From positions 88,198,084 through 88,262,083 of the forward strand of contig CM043705.1 in NCBI GenBank assembly GCA_023935145.1: DNA of 64,000 nt, written 5' to 3'. The position numbers were made by a program, and so were the translations under genes. Shown here one piece after another: positions 57,005-64,000 of the stretch; within the stretch, counting starts at the first letter, position 1; each line of letters starts with the position of its first letter. The stretch comes from Bretschneidera sinensis (taxonomy: Eukaryota; Streptophyta; Magnoliopsida; Brassicales; Akaniaceae). The notes under the pieces were generated by a model. That model was not told the DNA's origin. It saw only the letters and a program-made list of their open reading frames with translations, and made no database searches.

Positions 57005-57685
57005 TGCTTGATGGAGAACGGTGACTGATGGCCAGAAGAAATCTCTACTTGACGTAGAACGATGACCGGTGGCGAGAGCTCGACGGAGAACGATGATCGG
57101 TGGCTCTTTCGCGTTCACACGGAGAGAGGGTGACCGGTGGAGAGAACTCGACGGAGAACGGTGACCGATGGAAAGAGCTCGACGGAAAACGGTGACCGAT
57201 AGTGAAAGCTCGACGGAAAACGGTGCATTCACGCAGAGGAGATTGGGAGAGGGTGACCAGTGGAAAGCGCTTGACAGTGACCAGAAGCAATCTCTGTCGG
57301 AGATGACCCGGAGAAAAGCAAAGGAGATGGGAGAAATGAGAGACATGCATAAGAGAAAGGGAGAGAGGCGAGATGCAGAAGAGAGAGAGAAATGAGACTC
57401 AAGTGACAGCTGTAGGTTCCCGAGAGAGAGAGCACTTTTACCAAAATGTCAGTGTCTCGGTCAGAGCAGAACAGTACAGCCATTTGAATTTCCAATTTTC
57501 AGAGACTCGCTCAAATTGAATAGCCAGCTGTTGCGTTATTATTGGGTGTGCCGAACCAGTGTTAAACCCATCTGCAAATTACCATCTGCAAATTAAGTAT
57601 GGGACCCACTTTAGCTTACCTGGCGTGTTGTTATTGGCTTGGTGGAAACAATGTGGTTTCCTCCCGAGGGAGGCAAGAGTTTCTC
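57005..57685 (-). repeat. Right inverted arm
   Basis: Read on the minus strand it repeats the left arm, including the near-identical CAGCTGGCTATTCAATTTGA stretch and the same GTCACCGTTCTC units, with a few indels. It ends about 160 bp before the LPAT1 start codon, so it lies in or next to that gene's promoter. Confidence 0.88.
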
Positions 57686-57842
57686 AAAATAAACAGGATA
57701 ATTATGCCTTAAATTGGCAAAACAGCCACGTGCTAGTTGCTACCATTAAACCCTACTTTAAAAAATGACACGACTTGTCTACAGTGAGAAAAACAACAGA
57801 GATCGCTGAGTGTGGTTTAGCTGAGATCCCCACATTTCATTC

Positions 57843-60800
57843 ATGGATGTCGCTTCTCTCCCTTCCTTTTCTTCGCTTCCTCCCTGTATGCACTCTCTCT
57901 CTATATATATCGTGTGTGTTCCTCGCTATTAGTAACACAATTTCTCTTTTTTACCAGGTTTTAAGAAAACGAGGAATTCTGCTCCCTCGTCTTTGTTGCC
58001 GGTAATTTTCTTTTCGTTCTCCTTGTTCAGTGTTGTTAATTTAGTTAGTTTTTGTTGTTAAATGTATTTAAATTTTATTTTATTTATTGATTGTTTGTTT
58101 GGTGAGAAAATGGGAGAAACCTCTCTCCTATGAAGAAAATATACGTTTTAGCTGTTATATTTTTGTGTTGGTTTTAGTTATTGTGACTGATAAATCGAGA
58201 TAGGTAAAACCTGTCTGATTTTATCAGGATTAATATATCGGGGCCTAAACGCTGACACTTGTAAGATTCGATGTTATTGTGTCACTATTTACTGTTAATT
58301 TCTGAGCAACCAAACAGGAATTAGTGCAAAATCATTTGGGAAAAACTTTAAGCTGATAGCAAATAATCCAATGATTTTTTTTTCTTTCTAAAGATGAAGG
58401 CTTTTAAAGGTTTTCTGACATGTTAATGGAATTAGAACAAATTCTTTTAGTCCTGTTGACATTTTGACTTTGAAATGAGCTTTCAGTGTTAGTCTAGGTC
58501 AAGAACCACAATTTTAGCTTCTGTTATTGTTAGCCTAAGCCAAAAACCGAGATTGTAGCGTCTGTTATTGTCGCTTGTGCCATTAGTAGCAGCTCGATAG
58601 TCAAGACATTGCTCAGCACCATTCCTGTGACAATGCTTTGTATACCAAAATATTTAAGAGTTTCTGCTAGTATTAGTAAATAGCAATACTGGCTTGACTT
58701 ACAATATTGCTATCAACTATATGGACTAGCTTCCCCAAACTAGTCACTGTAATCTCACAACTAAAAAGAATTTCATTTTCTTTATAATTTTATATCCTGT
58801 TATAATTTCTATAAATGTTACTTATGACTGAATTGATTATTGCAGTTGTTCGATTATAGAGGGCGTTATTTTGGGTGCTCTTCATATAAACAGGCAACTT
58901 TGAGAAGTTCTCATAATTGTAAGAAAATATGTTCCCAATGTATATTCTTAGTTTATACATGACTCATTCATAAATATTTAATAAACGATATGTTGCATGG
59001 AAACCTATGGAGGATTCCAGGAAGGATCTCTATGCAGCTCTAATTTTTAAATGAGCAGAAATGGCATTGTGGTTTGACATTATTGATAGGTTTCATTATG
59101 TCCTATTCCACCAAAAAAGAATGTGTTATTATGTAAGATTGTAAGGCTTGTTAGTTTGAAAATTTGGGATTTCTGCAATTTCATCATTTCCTTCTACAAA
59201 ATTATTTGCTTGGCCTGATTGGTTGAATCTTCTGAATCTTTTTGCTTTATTTCTTTTCTTCTACAGCTGCTCAAAGCATTTTGTGCTTTCAAAGAAAGAA
59301 GGCTGGTGGATCATGGTTTAATAAAAAAGATGAGTTCAACAGACCATATTATGACAAGAAATTACATGACCAAAATGACTTGTCCAGATATATTGTTGTA
59401 AGATCCGATCTTGCTGGAACTGGGACCCCTGATTCCGCCTATCCATTATTAGGTTTTCTCCAAACCTCTGAAAGGCTATTTTCTGTTTTTTTTTTCCGTT
59501 CCCTTTCTCCTTTCAGCTTTGTAACTCCAATTATTTTTGTTCCTACTTTTGAAGTGCAGAGCTTAAATTGGGCTCAAAAATTAGAGGAATATGCTTTTAT
59601 GCTGTTACTGCTATTGCTGCTATTTTTCTATTTGTGCTGATGCTAGTTGGACATCCTTTTGTCCTGTTGTTTGATCGATACAGAAGAACATTTCATCATC
59701 TTATTGCTAAAATTTGGGCAAAAGTAACTGTTATTCCATTTTTCAAGATCGAATTTGAGGGATTGGAGAATCTGCCTCCATCAGATACTCCTGTTGTATA
59801 TGTATCCAACCACACTAGTTTTTTGGATATATACACACTTCTCACTCTTGGGAGAAGCTTCAAGTTCATCAGCAAGACTGGGATATTTCTTTTTCCCATT
59901 ATTGGGTGGGCCATGTTTATGATGGGCATCATTCCTTTGAGACGCATGGACAGCAGAAGCCAGTTGGTATTTCTGTTTCTTTCCTCTCTTTTTTCCCTCT
60001 TATTGTTATTTATGTTTTTTTTTGTTTAGTTTGTCTTGGTTAGATGTAATTTTCCAAATTGTGTTGTAATATATTTGCTTTCTTTTCTTCCCTAGGTAGG
60101 CTTCATTCTTGCACTTGCACTATGAATATGAATTTTTGTTCCCTTTGTGCATATAGGACTGCCTTAAGCGATGCATGGATCTCGTTAAGAAGGGGGCCTC
60201 TGTCTTTTTCTTCCCAGAGGGGACACGGAGTAAAGATGGAAAGTTAGGTGCTTTCAAGGTGAGTTCATGTCAGGATTTCTATCGTCTTGTAGGCCGATTG
60301 GACATAATTTATAAATTATTAAAGACGCCAAATTGATGGAAACTCAAGTTTCCCTGTTTGCTGGATTTGAACCTTGGAGAACAGGGAAGCAATTTGGTTC
60401 TGGTATCTTCTCTACAAATAATTGGACTATATCTTTCCAATCACAGCTAACATACATAAATATATTTTAGAGCTTAGATTATGTATTCTATATTCCTCTT
60501 GTGCCGTCTGTACTCTTTAAGTATTTAAAATCACTAATAGGGTCAACCGCTAGGCTGTATGAAGTAATGTGTGGAGAAGACATCTAACTTAGCAGTTACC
60601 AAATACGAAGTGTTTACACCTCGTTTTCCCCCTAATGTCCCTTTACTTTCTACAGTAGATTTAAAGAAATGGTGCTGCGGAAAATATTTTATGATAGAAC
60701 ACTGCTGTTTTTACCTTGCTATGATATGTAGAAAGGAGCATTCAGTGTAGCAGCAAAAACTGGAGTGCCAGTTGTACCTATCACTCTTATGGGAACTGGA

Positions 60801-60932
60801 AATATCATGCCTGCTGGAATGGAGAGTATCTTAAATTTAGGATCAGTGAAAGTAGTTGTTCACAAGCCTATAGAAGGAAGTGATCCAAATGTACTGTGCA
60901 ATGAAGCTAGAAACAAAATTGAGATGTGTTGA
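57843..60932 (+). CDS. LPAT1: Plastid 1-acyl-sn-glycerol-3-phosphate acyltransferase (LPAAT)
   Basis: Seven exons join in phase to 351 residues: 57843-57885, 57958-58001, 58846-58918, 59267-59452, 59560-59966, 60157-60258 and 60732-60932. The enzyme adds an acyl group to the sn-2 position of lysophosphatidate, giving phosphatidate for plastid glycolipids. The start MDVASLPS matches the Arabidopsis ATS2/LPAT1 start as I recall it and opens a transit peptide of some 80-100 residues. A membrane segment (ICFYAVTAIAAIFLFVLM) precedes the acyltransferase domain with motif I NHTSFLD (NHx4D), GIIPLRRMD, motif III FFPEGTRSKDG and the late VPITLMGTGNIMP. All motifs are intact. The first two exons are tiny, separated by a 72-bp intron. 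The upstream inverted arm ends only about 160 bp before the ATG, and a CACGTG box lies at 57725. A 3'UTR intron (61030-61611) is likely. Confidence 0.95.
58491..58572. repeat. Tandem duplication, 41-bp unit x2, LPAT1 intron 2
   Basis: AGYCTARGYCAARAACC starts both units (58491 and 58532) and TCTGTTATTGT closes both. The copies are diverged. Confidence 0.75.
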
Positions 60933-62880
60933 ATCGTCGGAGCTGAGAAATCTACTGCAACAAACTCTGTTTAGTATCTACGGTTCAATATAATCCCTTG
61001 GTGTGGATTGAAGAAATATACTCCAAAAGGTATGAGTTAACTCTTCCATGTATTTACCCTAATTTATTGTCATTGATAGTCTGTCTAAAATAAGTTGAGT
61101 TCTAGTACAAAATACTATGCTTCTTGCACTTCTGTCTGTCATCTGTCATCTCTAAACCTTTTTAGGCATCTAGTTATGTTTTAATAAACATTTTTAAGTT
61201 TTATGAACTTTAGCATAAATATTTAATTTGACCTATTGTGTCACTTTATTCCCAAAAAAAATGGAAACAAGGTTGAACTGCCAAAGATTGTGCATAAGAT
61301 TGATAGAATGGTTTACTGTGGGTTGGTTTGAATTTACTTTATTATTTTTTTTTGCTTTTCTAAAGAAAGGGATCTAGTATTCCTCACTGTGCATTGTTTT
61401 TTTTTTTTTTTTTTCGATTTAAAAGCATACTGGAACTTGTAACCCACGGAGGTGCCAGTTTCTTTGTATGTTGATCTTACCTTGTTATTTGCATGTCTCT
61501 GTTGAAATTAGGAAAAACCATCCATTGGCATGCTTATTGTTTTGCTCGGTAATTTGATTTCCCTGAGTGCTGTGTTCATATCTTGAAGTCAGATCTTGCT
61601 CTCTCCTGCAGGTTGTGTTGCAGAAGCATCATCATGTGAATCATGTTTGAACTTGATATTGCTTCGGGAACTGTTGGATTCGTTTCTCGAGTTGTTCTAA
61701 AGTTTGAATAGTGTCATGTGGCGACTGGCTGATGGTTAATATTCTTGCAACCGGAACAGTCACGGCCATTTTCAAGTTGACTGTATTGTAACTGGGAAAA
61801 AATGCTTTGAAGGGTTGTACCCATATTATTTAGAATGTCAGGCTTGTACCTTAAGCTTGGTGCATTCCATGATGAAGTGTGAGAGAAACAGTTGACTTCT
61901 TCTGATGACTGAAACATGCATTTTTTGACATGACTATTACAAATGGTTGGCTCTATATAAAACTTTATGATACAAATGGTTTGCACAAGGAATAGAGTAG
62001 AAATTGTAATATGATTTAGTTGAGTAGATAAAATGTTGGTAAAGAAAGGAATAGGTTTGTCAGGTTAACAAATAAATTTTATAGGATTTATTTGTAATTT
62101 TATATATGTTATGTTTAAAATAATAAATAAAATTAAAGAATTTATTTTGAAATGAATTCACTTTAAAATTGAATTAACTTGTTGTAAATTTTATCAAAAT
62201 TGATAAAATTTATAAATGAGTTTTACAAAATGAAAGAGTAAAATATTACATTGATTAAAATGTTATTTCTTTCCTCTCTTTTCATCTTTCTCTTTATTTA
62301 TTTTTTTTATAAAAATTTCATATATTTTAAATATAAAAATTCAACTAAATTTTACAATTTAATATAAAAAAATCAAGCAAAAAAATTAATTTCAATTCAA
62401 TTTAAAAAAAATATATATATATATATATTTTCAATTCATTTAAAAATAAAATGGTTAACCAAAAATCAGTTGACAACTTTTGGAGTCATGGACTTCTAAA
62501 GTTGATCAAATTTGTTAAAAATTCTTCTCTTCTATCAGTTATCATGAGAAAATAAATAAATTTGGAAAGCACGTCCTTTTATTGTTGACACTTTTTCCCC
62601 CTGGTTGGATCATCCAATCGGTATCTGTTGCCAGTTAGGATGTGCAATAAAATAGTTCTATTCTTGAAACAAAAAGGGAGGAAAAGAAATACTTTAAAAT
62701 AAATAATACAGTAATAAGAAATTTCAAGGAAACTAACTGGACCGGAGCAGACCCAACCCGTTTAACTGTCATATCAGCGGTAGCAGGCAGCAGCCTTAAA
62801 AGGAAAGTCATTTCACATTTTGGACACGTTCCGTGTCTCTCTCTTTTCGGCAATTTTGGTGCTAAAAGATATTTTCACTT
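60933..62880. other. LPAT1 3'UTR and AT-rich intergenic region
   Basis: The 3'UTR appears to contain an intron from AAAAG|GTATGAG (61030) to CTCCTGCAG|GTTG (61611), with the last exon running to about 61990. Beyond it is AT-rich DNA with an AT microsatellite (62411-62428). No other gene is seen. Confidence 0.55.
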
Positions 62881-64000
62881 CTCTTTCCTTTTTTTTTTCT
62901 TCTTCTTCTTAGTCGCGTCTAATTACAAATCTTTTTCTTTGTAAACCCCTAAATTTTCGTTACTTATTGTTGTAATTCATGAACTAAACTTCAAGGATTT
63001 CGCTGTAAGTTTCTCTCTTTCTCTCTCTGTATGGTCTTCTATCCAACCTAATTTACTTGAATTTCATCAACTGTTAATGAATTTGTATACCCTTATGTAT
63101 GTATATGCATCTTTAATTATGATTTTTGTTAGTTCTTGTTCATATTTTCTTGGACTTTTATCAGATCGTTGGATTTAGTGTATATGTGTCCAGTGAATGT
63201 TAAATTATGAATTTTGACTTCAGTGTTATTTTGGGCATAATCAGTGTGCTTTTATGTCTATGAAATGATTTTTGTGTTGTATTTCATTTTATGTTTTGGT
63301 TGTTTACTTGGAAAATTTGATTTTCATTTTAACCTGTAATTTGTGAAATTTAGTGGTCAACGATGGAGAACTGAATTAATTAGTGAAAAAAACATGGAGC
63401 CATGGAGGTATCACTAGAAATTTCAAAGGAAAGCATAGCAAAATAAATCTGCTTTTATAATTGCTTTCGAGATCCACTACGCAAAAAAGTTTATAATATA
63501 TGTGCAACAATCACAGGGGAAACCACATTGTTTTGAAGTTCTCTAACTGATTAGTACAGACAGATTAAGATTGGAAAAGAACAGGATTTCTTATGGTTAA
63601 ATTAGAGTGTTGGTGACAGTGGGTTTATTTAATTTACAGGTGAATGTTTTATGCAAGGACATCTGTTGATATTTTTTGCTTTTTGGAGCTTCTCTTTTTG
63701 TACTGGGTTGTGGCCCTTTTTGGATTCTTTGGATTCATATACCTTCTCGATAAAGAAACGGGAATATTATGCTTTGCATTGCAGTTTCTAGTCCTCTCTC
63801 TATTTTATTTATCAAAAAAGATAAAGAAAGGGGAATACTGTGTCAATTATTCTTTTTTTTTTTTTGGGATGGAGTGGCGTGGATATCTCATTTACTAGTT
63901 GTCAGTGAGGGTGGAAAGGAATCCTTTCGAGGCCTTTATGAGTACTTTTATGGCCTTAGTTTTGGCCTGTGGTTGAGTACAGGAAATCCAAAAAGAGTTG
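62881..64000 (+). other. Possible 5' leader of a further plus-strand gene
   Basis: A pyrimidine-rich stretch with TTTTTTTTTCTTCTTCTTC (62889-62910) is followed by leader-like sequence and a strong donor GCT|GTAAGTTTCTC near 63005. Possible acceptors follow (for example AATTTACAG near 63640). This looks like a first non-coding exon and its intron. No frame beyond it carries a recognisable domain; the opening at 63644-63898 is hydrophobic but unconvincing. Confidence 0.35.

Larger units (their letters stand above)
44253..57685. mobile_element. Long-inverted-repeat DNA element (Mutator-like or foldback), containing nested insertions
   Basis: The outer arms 44253-44940 and 57005-57685 are closely similar inverted repeats of about 685 bp. 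Both start GAGAAA(T/C)TCTTGCCTCCCTCGG at the outside and end CCATCAAGCA at the inside. Removing the 9.7-kb gypsy insertion leaves about 3.7 kb. No transposase coding is seen, so it is non-autonomous. An exon-like fragment with a splice acceptor (56174-56288) inside it recalls Pack-MULEs. The flanking 9 bases (ACCAATAAC and AAAATAAAC) do not form a perfect target duplication, so the exact ends or the superfamily are uncertain; an inverted segmental duplication is the alternative. Confidence 0.6.

Noticed and set aside
63644..63898. Hydrophobic 84-codon open frame near the right edge
   Set aside because: Phe/Leu richness follows from T-rich sequence, and no family resemblance or splice context supports it.

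Overview
The window is nuclear DNA of a flowering plant, most likely a eudicot. The genes carry many GT-AG introns, intergenic DNA is very AT-rich, and plant retrotransposons are present. Five gene families (YbaB/STIC2-like, serine carboxypeptidase, SRP receptor alpha, early nodulin-like, plastid LPAAT) are those I recall as neighbours at Arabidopsis At4g30580-At4g30620 (ATS2/LPAT1, ENODL12, SRP receptor alpha, BRS1/SCPL24, YbaB protein). The block therefore looks like conserved microsynteny. I cannot name the species.

Layout: 1-2190 is AT-rich intergenic DNA with direct repeats and an RNase H-like relic. 2257-7346 (+) is a 7-exon chloroplast YbaB/STIC2-like gene. 8602-16920 (-) is a complete 9-exon class II serine carboxypeptidase resembling BRS1/SCPL24, with a small TRIM retroelement (9765-10456, TSD AAACA) in an intron. 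17015-23884 is a gene-poor spacer. 23885-27018 (+) is a YIF1 family gene with broken reading frame. 30596-34674 (+) is the SRP receptor alpha subunit with a 5'UTR intron. 38486-39380 (-) and 41498-43292 (+) are two divergent early nodulin-like (phytocyanin) genes. 57843-60932 (+) is a complete 7-exon plastid lysophosphatidate acyltransferase (LPAT1/ATS2). From about 62880 there may be the leader of another gene whose coding part is outside the window.

44253-57685 is a nest of mobile DNA. The outer layer is a pair of about 685-bp inverted arms with internal short tandem repeats (a Mutator-like or foldback element). Within it are a captured exon fragment and a copia/SIRE-like solo LTR. Two bases inside that LTR sits a full-length Ty3/gypsy chromovirus on the minus strand (45133-54858, TSD TAGAC). 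Its polyprotein frame has six internal stops and no frameshift, although the LTRs are nearly identical.

The ordinary genes serve separate housekeeping or secretory roles: thylakoid protein targeting (STIC2), ER targeting (SRP receptor), ER/Golgi traffic (YIF1), apoplastic proteolysis (carboxypeptidase), cell-surface phytocyanins and plastid phosphatidate synthesis. I see no operon-like cooperation and no clearly new molecular system. The most unusual structures are the nested element, the clean-frame but stop-ridden gypsy copy, the repeated hairpins in its LTR, and a 42-bp frame-preserving minisatellite in an early nodulin-like intron. All exon boundaries were read by eye from splice sites, reading phase and remembered family sequence.
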